Positions 45,201 to 56,262 of a DNA stretch of 64,000 nt are shown in pieces. A program made the translations under genes and the position numbers. The stretch spans positions 10,516,173-10,580,172 of the forward strand of contig LR990045.1 in the NCBI GenBank assembly GCA_905147135.1. The letters are read 5' to 3'. The first letter of the stretch is position 1, and every line of letters starts with the position of its first letter. The DNA is from Blastobasis lacticolella (Eukaryota > Arthropoda > Insecta > Lepidoptera > Blastobasidae). The notes beneath the pieces were generated by a model. That model saw nothing but the letters and a program-made list of their open reading frames with translations, had not been told where the DNA came from and searched no databases.

Positions 45201-47224
45201 AAAAAGAAAGAGGAACGCCTTGCCATCAAACAAATGAAGCCTCGACAGATCCCGAAACCGCGGAAACGGAAAGGCAAATTGTTAATTAACAAAACAAACA
45301 ATCCCTCTTACCTATTGTCGTTTATTATTCGGTATTGGTTCCCTTTTATTTTGTCATCTTCAAGTTTGCATTCTGAGGGCTCTCTGAGCTCCGCAGCTGA
45401 GGGTCCTTCATCCCCGCCCCTTTTCTTGGCCACCCTTAGGGGGCTGGCGACTGTCACTCTACCACAACGCAAACTTTGAACAATTCCCATCAATCCTTTC
45501 CAAAGTTGTTGTTTGACGAGTTATTAATTAAAACAGGGACAGTCGCTGGACACACGGACGGGCCGTTCGTTGGTCGGCGATACTATTTGTTTAGGATACT
45601 TATTTTTCAGTAAACGTAGAGACCAACACCCGTAGTCACAAACAAGCGTTAGCGGCTCTTTGCTAAGTGCATACACTGCGTTCAATATGGCTACTTAAGT
45701 ATTCCAGTTAGGAACCCTGTGTAGTAGGGATTCGCGCGTACTAGGAGATCTTATAGTAATACGGGTGTTAGCTGCCATAAAAACAGTGCTCTGGGTACTT
45801 TGTACAGCATAATCTTGGATTCAGATCTTACGCAATGCCTTCTTAGAAGTACTGGTAATCACTTCAGGCTATTCTATTCAGAAGGCCTGAGTGTAACTTT
45901 TGCTTCGGTTTTACTTTACTATTAGTATGGAAAAATGTATAGCGTCATCTAGTTGCACAAAATGAAGTTTTTCTTCATAGTAATTTCCACGTAAACGCAA
46001 ACGAGATAATAAAGTAAAATCAAAGCAAAACTTACACTCAGCTCTCTGATTTTACCATACCCGTATACCTCCTTAAGCGGCGATCGTGTAATATGAAAAA
46101 TGAAGACCAGTCCAGTAAGGGATAAGGTCGCGAACAAACGGTGCATTTTTTTCGGGTTCAGTATAAATGCCGGAAGCAATAGAATAAACAACGTTTTTAG
46201 ACGACTGCCGTATATTTTTTCTTTATGCCTGTGTCTGTGTGGGTTTGTTTATATCGTTGTGTGTCTGTTTATATTGTTGCTCACGAGTCTGTTATGTTGT
46301 TATGTCCACTGTCCATAATATTTGACGAATATAATATTACAGGTGTACAATTGCGTCTTTAACTACTGATAGAGTAACAGTCATATGATAGCCGCACTTT
46401 TTGAAAATGCCCCATAGATTGCCTATTAGGTATGGACAAATTGAAATCACTTCAAATTTATCGTCGCCCAATTTCAAAGCTTATCTAAACCGAGAAACCA
46501 CTAGAAACCTATAAATGCGGAGTTAATCTGACCCCACCATAAGTCACTCAAATGACGCGTTTAATTTTGACCTCTCTGCATTCCCAGATGCTGTGCCCAG
46601 GACGCCGTAAAAACAACTGTAAATCTCTTGAAATTCGTCTGTGTAAGAACCTAATTACGTAAAACCATTAAATGTTATGCCCTCATTTCCGTGGGGCAAA
46701 GAATCCCTTCACATGATCTTAATGTTATCGCCGTCATCCCTACGCAAATGAGACGGTGTAATAGCGTGTTTTTTCTTTAACGAAGGGCTAAACGTGGATG
46801 AGGACCGGCAATAAAGTTAACTAGCTATTTAGTTTGTCCATACTTCTAAATTGAAATTTTAGAAGTGCAGCAGTTGAATTTTCCGTTTCGCTTGCCATGA
46901 CCTCCAAACATGGCATCTTACGTTACAAAGGCAGTTTAAAATAATTGGCGTTTAGGCCCTAATATTTTTTCGTCCTCACTAACTTAGTTAAGATCGAGGA
47001 AAACTTCTTTGCTAAGAGAAAATTCGAGTGTAATATTGCTCTAGCAAATTCACTTAAACCGTAGGAAAGCGAGCCTCGACTCATTGAGTAAATGATCACC
47101 GACATAGGTAATAGTTCCAAATGCTATAAAATACCAACAAAGAAAACAAAACCAAAAACCCTATAGAATATTATTCAACGATTCTCTCATGAGCGCTTCA
47201 TACATTTTTTTAACATTACATTAT
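42254..47224. other. Longest stretch without recognised genes or repeats (5 kb)
   Basis: AT-rich. One word, 'tcttgacttgaaggcgccaa' with 'ggttatacctatcgg' (43027..43062), recurs at 60034..60068. The ORFs at 43798 (minus, 72 codons) and 45189/45308 (opposite strands) show no domain or splice logic. Could be intergenic or intronic unique DNA. Confidence 0.45.
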
Positions 47225-47380
47225 AGTTTAACTGGTGGACTCGCGTGGGGTCCTACCCCTACCCCTACCCCTACCCTACCTTACCTCTATCCCATACCAA
47301 CTCCACACCTACCTTACACCTACACAACAGCTACCCGACTGCAGGAAACGACTGTGTATGTGTATGTATCCATTTTACAA
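47225..47380 (+). repeat. Dispersed repeat family C with CCTACC expansion
   Basis: 'aactggtggactcgcgtggg' then five 'ctaccc' words, 'accttacacctac' and a shortened end. It resembles 29835 in having the acctac part expanded. Confidence 0.5.
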
Positions 47381-48636
47381 ATTTAGGATCTACTGATAAG
47401 TACCCGACATCTTATCTGATAAATATCTGTAATGCCATATCTTCCGTATTGTATTAGCAAAAAATTAGGGAGACGGCATCACACTAATATCTGGCAATTA
47501 TCAGTATGTGGTGAAACAAGCCCTTAATTTCACTTCACATCTACCCGTTACAGTTCACACTTAGACCTGGCGGGTTGGAGATCGCAGCATTGAGTAGATA
47601 TAGAGTAAAGAACACTAAACACTTCAGCCCATTTTGTGGTATATGGAGGAACTAGCTTTGCCTTTATGATGTTTAAGCCATATATTTAAGTCTTCACAAA
47701 CTATTTCAATATTAAAACCACTAGAGCAATAAACGGTTACAAACCGTGCATCCATTAACACTTAATGGCAATAATCTTCCAAAGAGACTTGTGAAATCCG
47801 TTATTAATATTCTAGTAATAATGTACGAGTATGCTTTCAAGTATCAGATTTTACTCGCATTATTATACTCCTTCTCTAGAGTACAGGCTTCCTTCACATT
47901 TCACCATCATTTTAGTAATAGTGTTTTACTTTCGAATTCCTTCCTCTGGGTTGCTGATGTCCAGGACGACACGGTGGACCAACAGGCGGGCTGTCTGACC
48001 AGAGGAGGTAAAATCCTCCTTTAAAGGGTGTAAAGAAATATATCTTATTTCAAAAATTGTATAAAGCTTATGTGAGGTACTCTAAAGTAAGGTAGGTAGG
48101 TGCTATATCCAGTGATACAGTAAAAACGATACGGCATCCTAATCTGAGTCGCTAGACAATTACACTTTGAATAAGTAGCAACTCACTCAGGCGACCCACT
48201 AAACTTAATGCCAAATTATTCCTCGGCGCACCGCACGAAATGACCTTCAGCGCCACAGTAAAATTGTAGAACGAGGCGTTTCGGGCTTTGTCGGCGTTAT
48301 TTGCATATGCCATTACCGTCCCAGAAAGCGCGGCAAGCTTAAAACGTCACTTTCTATAATTGGATAGAGTCCGGAGTCCTGAGGTGTTTTGAGAATTCGC
48401 TGATTACATCTGGGAGTGTTGCAATCCTAATGGACCGTTATTATTGTAGGACGCTGGAACCGTTCGGGGCGGGGCGGGGGTAAATTACGCATTGCTTGAT
48501 TTGCGGTCCCTGGTCCCTGGGTGGGCGCCAAAATTTTCTGGAATACATTTTTTTCTGTTTCGTTTTGAATAATCGAAGTAAATCGGCACCGATAATGTTG
48601 ACGCTTGTAATTGACAAACTTTTAAACTTCGCTAGG
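47381..48636. other. No gene seen; small repeat fragments
   Basis: A family F scrap lies at about 47570..47600 ('ggcgggttggagatcgcagc') and a LINE-end-like scrap at 47945..48010. A GC-rich patch with 'ggggcggggcggggg' lies at about 48465. No supported ORF. Confidence 0.4.
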
Positions 48637-48651
48637 TATTAAATGTCATTG

Positions 48652-49013
48652 CTAGGAGCGTCGGTGGCCTAGTGGTAATGGTATCCGACTCGTAAGCGAA
48701 AGGTACCGGGTTTGAATACCACAGCCGCCATATACCAATGACTCTTTTTTGAGTTATGTACATTCGTTCAATACTAACTGATGCTCTTACGGTGAGCGAA
48801 AAATCATGATGAAACCTGCATATTCAGGCAACTGAATGTATAACCATGATCCAATCTGATCAGGTTTCCCTGCTAGCAGGGTCACGGAAGTCAGATGACA
48901 GTCGTTTTACTGTAATTACCTGATCTGCCAAATTCTGCATCATGGCCAAGGCGGACCCCGGGCCTTCGCGTGCAAGAGCACAACCGGGATATTATCGTCA
49001 AGATGTTTTTTTT
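48652..49013 (+). mobile_element. Full-length tRNA-derived SINE (family A) with 15-bp target duplication
   Basis: Flanked by TATTAAATGTCATTG at 48637..48651 and again at 49014..49028, a perfect 15-bp duplication. The head carries an A-box-like TGGCCTAGTGGTAATGG (48665-48680) and a B-box-like GGGTTTGAATACC (48708-48720), the internal RNA polymerase III promoter of tRNA-derived SINEs. The 3' end is a T-rich run just before the second duplication. Non-coding; it depends on a LINE for movement. Confidence 0.88.
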
Positions 49014-49028
49014 TATTAAATGTCATTG

Positions 49029-49561
49029 TTACTTCTTTTGAATCACGAACATGGACATTTTCAATTTTAAGACATTAAAGCCTACCTACCTAGACATTAA
49101 TATAAAAAAAAATTATGTTACAATGAGGAGTTTTCAAGGAGGTATTGATACTTGGTCTCAAAAAGCATCAATAGATGGCGCTCCTACAATTTTGGTAATC
49201 TTTTTATAATCTGTATGATGGTGGCAGTGATTTCATGCAGCCAACTAATACTAAACTTAAAAATAAAATGTTTATTAGTATAAACATAATTGTTAGAGGT
49301 TGAACGAAGTGTAAAAGAAAATATTTATAGAAGTTGGCACTATGTTAAATTATTATTACAACCTCTAAAATGGTTGAAAACTATTGACAAATACAATATT
49401 CTCCAATACAACGTACCCAGTGTTTATATCCTGTTTGCTAAAAACCTATTTCAAGCGATTATCAATTACCAAAATTGTCGGAGCGCCATCTAGTGAGTGG
49501 TTAGGAATGCTTTAGATACCTATTGGAAAACTGCTCATTGTTTTGATAGAAATACCATAAT
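49029..49561. other. No gene seen
   Basis: A 67-codon frame at 49290 is unsupported. Confidence 0.4.
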
Positions 49562-49815
49562 CACAGCCCATAACAGTCCACTGCAGGACTTAGAACTTGT
49601 CCCACAAAAGGGGAGGTTATTGCCATAATCTTCACGCTTGGCAGGCGGGTTGCAGATCGCAGTGTTATGAATATAACAATGAAAAACGCTGATGCCCACT
49701 TTCCAGCTTACGGAGACTATAGATCATTAGCCTCTAAAACATTAGTCGCCTTGTAAGACACCCACGAGTGTAAGGGGTTGATGCTATTCTACTCTGCCAG
49801 ACACCACACGGCCAA
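49562..49815 (-). repeat. RTE-like 3' end (family F), minus strand
   Basis: Reverse complement of 41395..41655: 'cagcccataacagtccactg', 'caggacttagaac', 'attagtcgccttgtaagaca' and 'ttctactctgccagacacca' are all present in order. Confidence 0.7.
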
Positions 49816-50697
49816 TGATAGAAATATACCTAGCAATCAATTGTTAATACAGCGCTCTGTTATATCTTGTTAATCCATCGCAAGATTATTATTACTAATC
49901 GGATGAAACAGTATTCCATTGAACAATAAAATAAAATATTCGCAACTACGATTGACTGGGTTGTAAAGGGAGGGAGCCTTAATTTGATTGGCTTTTATCA
50001 CTGGCCACGCCTAATCATAATTTATCTTGAATATTTTTTTATGTATAATTAGGGCCCGTTTATGTGCCACCGCGTAGCGCCCGAACAGGATTCGCGCCTA
50101 AATCGCGCAGCCTATTATATTTGCGCGAACAATGACGTAGTGACGTCTGTGCGGGTGCGATACGAGGGCTGTGTAATTGTAACAAATAATAAAATATGAT
50201 TTATGTCGTTAGTATAGAAACCAAAATTGCATTAACACTGGACAAATCGAAATACCGTTCTTCTGTATGGGCACTTACGTTTTCATTTTCATTTTCATCC
50301 CCTTACTTGACGAATACCATCACCTAGGACATCGTGCCCTAATACCCTACACGTGCCATACGTCAAATGTCATATTCATAGTTCTCTTCGACACATGTCT
50401 CCGGTCTGCCCTTATCAGGAAAGTTAGACACCTAAAGTTATCTATATTATGGGAGCAACCTTTATCTACCGTGTATTCTTCATTTCAATTCGGGGCGGAG
50501 GCTTTTCAGAGTATAATGACAAAACGACCGCAATTTAAATGACCATGGTATCAAAACGCTAAATAAAATTGAAAAGTTCTCTACACATAATAATTAGGAC
50601 GTTAATAAGCGGCATAAGAATGCAATTTTTATATCCTTGAGCAATAAATTTCGTTTATTTTTGGTTAAATATATTTACTCACAATTTTTTAAGTTTT
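49816..50697. other. No gene seen; one GC-rich patch
   Basis: 50060-50170 is GC-rich with several GCGC words. A 91-codon frame at 50267 has no recognised domain. Confidence 0.4.
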
Positions 50698-50800
50698 ACT
50701 TAACAATCTCTACGCTTGGCAGGTGGATTGGAGATCGCAGTGTTGAGTATATGCAACAGAAAATGCTGCTGCTCATTTTCCGGCGATTCAAGAGTCTTAG
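50698..50800 (-). repeat. RTE-like 3' repeat fragment (family F), minus strand
   Basis: 'aatctctacgcttggcaggt', 'ggattggagatcgcagtgtt' and 'cagaaaatgctgctgctcat' match the middle of 49562..49815. Confidence 0.55.
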
Positions 50801-51852
50801 TTGATTCGCTTTCTACTCGTTCGTCTCCTTTTTCGATTCCCTTGCCTGCGTCTACAGATTGAACTTACAACTGAGTAAGAGGTAGGTGAAAGTATAATGT
50901 TTCAGAGATAGGTTTGGGGGGCGCGGGGTGATGAGCATTTTGTCGTCGTATTGAGCGTCACTTGATGACGTTTCTCGGAAAACACTTGAGCTCTCTGCCC
51001 CTGCGTTCAGCCCCGAAACGTTGCCGCTCCCACCTACCTCACTGCAGGCGATGTATAAGTTGTGTGATCGATTTACAACCTAAATGGAATTAAATAAAAA
51101 TACAAACATGTGTATTAGTAACAGAACCACCGTCATAGGTTCTAGAAAAGCTAAATTGCAGAAGTGGCAACAAACAAGGTGATTATTCTCCAGTGGCGAC
51201 CATATGGTTTAATAGGTATGTATTTAAAAGCACTTAAATATGTAAGTAGTAATTAGTTATCTAGCACCCATAGTACAAGCTTTAAACTAATTTAAGGGCT
51301 AGATGACGCTTGAATTTGTCCAAGCATTTTATTTAGTTATTTTATTTTATTTTTGATGTCTCACAGCGTGCAACAAAGAAAATATACAATAGCATAACAT
51401 CGAATAGCCAATTAGGAGACACCACAATGAAAAATTATTTTTTTACATAGTTATAACTAAGTTAATTATTTAATTACTTAGTTATTACTAAGCTCGGTGC
51501 TAGAATTTTGATAAGCCGGAATGGCGTTTCTTGTATTGGACCAACAAAAGCAAAAATGAATAAAATTCTTTATTGAAACAAAAGGAGTCATAAAAGAAAA
51601 TAAAAATAGCCAATTTCCCCCTATTAATCTTTAAAGTTTTGATGGCCCCGAATTGCTGTATTTTTACTGAATCATTCCAAATGTGCATTTTATAATTTTA
51701 CTCTAATAGTACTAAGGGTAATAAATCAATAAAATAATAAAATAGATAGTAAATCATTATCGCCTACACGGAGCGTACAATGTACAATTTTACTTCTGAC
51801 CTTTCGCTTGATACTCGAGGCCTCAATTTTGTATACGGTTCTTTGACATTTA
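50801..51852. other. No gene; a retroelement end in reverse near 51340
   Basis: 51340..51440 is a reverse relative of 32040..32185 ('gccaattaggagacaccaca'). 51215..51315 resembles part of the SINE family B body. No supported ORF. Confidence 0.4.
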
Positions 51853-52052
51853 AGGCCTTGCCACATACAAAGCTCGGCGCGAGCGCGGTGCGATATTTGC
51901 TAGGCAACCATCGCGCCGCGCGATGGTTGCCTAGCAAATAACGCGCCGCGCGATGGTTGCCTAGCAACTATCGCGCCGCGCGGTGGTTGCCTAGCAAATA
52001 TCGCACCGCGCTCACGCCGCGCTCGCGCCGAGCTTTGTATGTGGCAAGGCCT
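51853..52052. mobile_element. 200-bp GC-rich palindromic MITE with 30-bp tandem units
   Basis: The ends are AGGCCTTGCCACATACAAAG and its mirror (CTTTGTATGTGGCAAGGCCT), and the arms continue as 'ctcggcgcgagcg'. TTA lies on both sides (51850-51852 and 52053-52055), a PIF/Harbinger-like 3-bp duplication. The interior has three 30-bp units (51912..51941, 51942..51971, 51972..52001) of CGCGCCGCGCG(A/G)TGGTTGC plus CTAGCAA(A/C)TA(A/T). Non-coding. Confidence 0.88.
51893..52001. promoter_or_regulatory. Cluster of RFX X-box-like sites
   Basis: GTTGCCTAGCAAC at 51956..51968 fits the X-box consensus GTNRCC-N-RGYAAC exactly. The other two tandem units have GTTGCCTAGCAAA, one mismatch, and the left arm holds the inverse (TTTGCTAGGCAAC) at about 51896. 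Sites are known targets of RFX factors; use by a host factor here is inferred. Confidence 0.5.
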
Positions 52053-52512
52053 TTAATATACCTAAGACTATAATTAGGACTCACTTTGTTCTTTTTGGCT
52101 TCTTTATTGGGAACTTCCGCCCACGTGCAGGCTTTGATTCAAATTTTTTTCGTCAGTTGTGCTTCCATTTGGAAACAATTTACTCTTTAATTATTTTCCG
52201 CTACTGCTCCGCTAATAAATATAAATAAGAAAAATATAAAAGCTTCTTCTGAAAGTCTTTCCGTGGTTAATGAATTCTTTACCAGGCCATTTAATCCCTT
52301 CCTAAAAATGGAAGATGCCGTTTGTACTGTTTAAAGACGAATAACTCCAGAGATTAAACTGTTTTGGTCCAGATAACAATTTTCAGTGTCTTTAAATTTA
52401 TCTGAATATTCTATTTCACAAGAGAAAAAGAGTTCTTAAATTTTAAGATTGATTAATGGTAAATACTGTGTGACCTATTTTATATGCCTCTGAATATTGG
52501 CTCAATGTGTAA

Positions 52513-54715
52513 GAACTACAAAGTCAAAGTCAAAGTCAAAGGCATTTATTTGTGACACAGGTAGGCATACAGTTCATTAGGATATAATCATGATTATGAG
52601 TATCTCTGTGTTAACCCCAATTGTGGGCATACAAATATTATAATTACACAATAAAATCGTAATGGCTAATACTATTTAAATCATTTTAGTCATTTTTAAC
52701 ATAACTATGTGTTACAGGGTACCATATCTCTAAAATTTAAGTATTCATTTATATCATAAAAACAATATTTGATAAGCCACTCTGTTAACTTATTATTAAA
52801 CTCTCTTTCTGGTAATTTTTTAATTTCATTGGGTAAGTTATTAAATATAGTAATACACATATTATATACATTCTTTTTATATATGTAGGTTTTACACGGA
52901 GGTTTATGCAACATGTTCATATATTGCGCTCTTTGTGTCCTCCGGCTAACATCTGATAAACTTTTAAAATATTCCGGATGTGTTTTCGTAAATACACATA
53001 TATTTTTAATGTACATACATGGCAATGGTAGGATTCGTAATTTATAAAATAATGGTCTACAGCTATCTGTGACCCATGACTTTGTAATTGCACGAACACA
53101 TTTCTTTTGAAGTCTAAAAGTTCTTCCTATCTCTACTGAATTTCCCCACAATATAAGTCCATAGTTGAGAACTGAGGAAACATGCCCATGGTAAGCAGTT
53201 AGGGCTGCATCCATAGATACAGTACTTCTCAGTCTGTACAGTGCAAATACAAACCGATCTAACCGTTTGCAAATATAATCAATGTGATCCTTCCAATGTA
53301 AGTGTTTGTCAATAAATAAACCTAAGAATTTTGTGCTACTAGTTTCTTGTAATAAACATTTGTTATGCTTTATATTTAATTTATGTGAATTTGTATTGTA
53401 TGATTGGAATTGTATAAAATTAGTTTTCGTCAAATTAATATTTAAATTATTATTTTTCATCCATGTTATTATATCATTTAATGCATCATTTAAATTATTT
53501 TCATAATTAGATAAGTCTTCACCCTTTACTATTACTGTCGTGTCATCGGCGAATAAAAAACATTTATGTGAGGTAACTGTAGGTAGATCATTCACATATA
53601 AAAGGAACAATAACGGCCCTAATATACTACCTTGCGGTACTCCTGACACTTTATTTAAGAATGTCGATTGATAGGCCTGTTTAGTTACCCTATTATTTCC
53701 CTTGACTAATCTGGTTAACTCTGTGCATTGCTTTCGATTATCTAAATAACTTTTAATCCACTGTAATGCGTTGCCTCTTATTCCAAATACTTCTAATTTA
53801 GAGAGCAGTTTATCATGATTGACATAATCAAATGCCTTGCTCATGTCAAGGAAAATTGACGTAATTGGGGTTTTGTTATTTAATGATTCGGTAATGTACT
53901 TAACAAAATTGAAACATGCCAATTCCGTCGAAGAACCTTTTCGGAATCCATATTGATCAGGTTGTAGTAAGTTATATTTGGATATGAACTCACTTAGCCT
54001 TACATACATTGCCTTTTCAACTATTTTAGACATTATAGAAACAATAGTGATTGGCCTATAGTTATTCGGGTCTGTACGGTCCCCTTTCTTGTGCAAAGGT
54101 TTTACAACTGATAGTTTCAGTTGTTCAGGGAATGATCCTTGACTAAAAGTTAAATTTATAATATATGATAAGGGTTTACATAACCAACACACCACAAGCA
54201 TTAGCCTTTATCATATTTGTTGTAATGTCATCTTTACCACTAGTTTTAGTATTTTTTAATTGCATTATTATTTTTGATATTTCATTTTCGTCAATTGGTT
54301 TTAAAAATATTGAATGTATGTTATTTTGTGTAGAACATGTCAAATTTGGGGTATTATTATTTATATTATTATTATTATTAGGAATGTCAGTGAAAATTCT
54401 ATTAAATAAATTGCAAATGTCAATTGGATTGTGGTAAATGTCATTATTATGTTTAATTGATTCAATGTCATTCCTTTAAATGTCCTCATTCAATGTGTCT
54501 GATATTACATTCCAAGTTGCCTTGCATTTATTCTTATTGGAATAAATGTATCTGTGATTATAATTTTTTTGGGCTAAGTTGATGCACCTTTTTAGAATTT
54601 TATTGTACATTTGTATTTTATTTCTGTTATTCAATATATTTCCGTGATTTCTATTTCTATTATGTATGTGTGTGTACTTAATGTTTACAAGATTATTTAC
54701 AAATAAATAAATGTT
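52513..54715 (-). mobile_element. 5'-truncated jockey-like LINE
   Basis: The 3' end is on the left: minus strand '...acaaataaatgcctttgact' with (TTTGAC)n-type repeats at 52519..52541, as in many jockey-like LINEs of moths. The coding part runs to about 54690, where similarity ends in the middle of the linker before the reverse transcriptase; the endonuclease and 5' end are missing. No clear target duplication was found. Confidence 0.8.
52705..54695 (-). pseudogene. LINE reverse transcriptase, long intact core with upstream breaks
   Basis: From 54201 down to 52705 there are 498 open codons. Motifs: KPLHKKGDRTDPNNYRPITI, YGFRKGSST, FLDMSKAFDYVNHDKLL (117-133), SGVPQGSILGPLLFLLYVND (186-205), FLFADDTTVIVK (catalytic FADD 217-220), then LNINLTKTNFIQF, FLGLFIDKHLHWKDHI, and a C-terminal LPNEIKKLP region. 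All core palm motifs look intact. Upstream the coding continues in another frame (KRCINLAQKNYNH ... SGKDDITTNMIKANA) with one TAA at about 54474 and a frameshift near 54180. As the endonuclease is absent, it cannot move on its own. Minus strand, 3' tail at 52541. Confidence 0.85.
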
Positions 54716-54946
54716 CTATTCTATTCTAAAAGTATCATAACTTACATTAACTTCTAAACTTCAGGCTTTTGAGGTAAACCTTCTCTCAAGTTATATTGGT
54801 GAGAGAGGTTAACTTAATCTACGGTCTAGTAAGGGGATAAATTAAATATTGTATCGTGAAACCCTATTAAAATATACAAGCTTAAAATTCTAAGAATAGA
54901 CTTAGCTTATGAAACGAACCTACTGTTAGTTGTCTTGCCCTTTTTA

Positions 54947-55172
54947 ACCCGAGACGAAAAAAGAGGGGTGCTATAAGTTTGATGTGTATGTTTGTGGCTT
55001 TGTCGATCTGTGTGTCTGTCTGTGGCATCGCAGCTTTCGAACGGATAGACCGATTTGGATGCGGTTTTCTCTGATCGAAAGCCAGTTTACTCGTTTAATA
55101 GTTTAGAAAATATTTGAGCACCTACATATAAACTTAATCGGGGTTATCCGACTTTTTCAGTCGGTTGCGTTA
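54947..55172 (+). repeat. Dispersed repeat family D
   Basis: 'cgagacgaaaaaagaggggt', 'gtcgatctgtgtgtctgtct', 'agaccgatttggatgcggtt' and 'ggggttatccgactttttca' follow the order of the copy at 2452. Confidence 0.65.
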
Positions 55173-55736
55173 TTTTGCCTATGAACGTATACAATTATGT
55201 CACTGTAAATTTATGAAATCAGTCATTATATATAATTCCTGGAAAATGTGTATATTGCCGAAAGTCTCTGTAGATTGACGAGAAACAAACTTTTAAATAC
55301 TTCCGTTTGTCACCAACTCTACAGAGCGTGCTCGCCATCTGGCTGCTAGCGAGTGGGAGTCGGGCCTCAGGCCTTCAAAAAACATCGGCACTTGCTCAAC
55401 CGTGGATTCGACATTTCCTAGAAAATTTATATAATTCCAAGACTTCACGCATTTACAAGTATTGAAATACATCAGTTTTGCGAGTACGGAGCTGGAAGAG
55501 TTCGTAATTACTTCAAAATTCGCTGAAAGTTACTGTAATTGTTAGAACAGTAACACCCTACATCCGAACCCGAGAAAATTCTGTTCGACGTAGCCACAGT
55601 ATTATTTCTATGACAGCTTGTGCACTAACTACGAGTACATATAAGAGTTCTGTTCGAGTTTTAGAAAACGAACAAGTTTTAATTGCCTTGTCTTTCGTGT
55701 TCAAGCGAAGTGTTTTGTATGTAGATGGAGCCTATG
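55173..55736. other. No gene seen
   Basis: Nothing supported. Confidence 0.4.
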
Positions 55737-55800
55737 TATTACAAATAACGCCAGAGGACCCTGGCAGAAGTTGGAATGGATGCTAAGATGATGATGATGA
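55737..55800 (+). repeat. Retroelement 3' end with (GAT)n tail
   Basis: 'ggaccctggcagaagttgga' and 'atggatgctaagatgatgat' are the end of an RTE-like element; the same end recurs at 56203..56262. Confidence 0.55.
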
Positions 55801-55956
55801 AGTCACTGAGTTTCTTTTTTTTTATGGCCTGTGGAGGTGGTGCCTCAGCGGCTGAGCATTTTATTTTTATTTATGTAAAATTATTTTAATGTTTAAGTTC
55901 CTTCATGAAAACTGAATAAACGTACTTTGATATGATTGATTTGATTTATATTTTTA

Positions 55957-56262
55957 TACTAGTGGACCCGGCGTGACTTCGTTCGCATACACCTACTTTA
56001 CATACCTATCCTATTTAATCTTACTTATAAACCTCCCTCTTGAATCACTCTATCTGTTGTCAAAACTGCATTAAAATACGATGCGTAGTTTAAAAAATCT
56101 AATCGTAGATAGATACATAGAAAGATACTTAGGGGCAGAGGGCGGGATGCGATTTTGTTTAATACTATGTATTATATGTATTACAAATTACGTCTACGGA
56201 CCCTGGCAGAAGCCAGAATGGACGCTAATGGTGGTGGTGATGATGATGATGATGATTATATG
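55957..56262 (+). repeat. Dispersed repeat family C followed by a (GAT)n-tailed retroelement end
   Basis: 55957..56175 is a full family C copy ('actagtggacccggcgtgac', 'cctcttgaatcactctatct', 'gcattaaaatacgatgcgta', 'ttaatactatgtattat'). 56190..56262 is 'ggaccctggcagaagccaga' plus '(gat)n'. The second was probably inserted next to or into the first. Confidence 0.6.

Noticed and set aside
43798..45493. Short ORFs (72-96 codons) in the 42-47 kb stretch as exons
   Set aside because: No domain, splice-site pairs or phase-consistent partners could be shown.
47245..47290. Telomeric repeat
   Set aside because: The unit is CCTACC, not the TTAGG/CCTAA of Lepidoptera, and it lies inside a dispersed repeat.
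48652..48730. tRNA gene (A- and B-boxes present)
   Set aside because: The head cannot form a full cloverleaf, and it is the 5' part of a SINE with a target duplication and a body shared by other copies.
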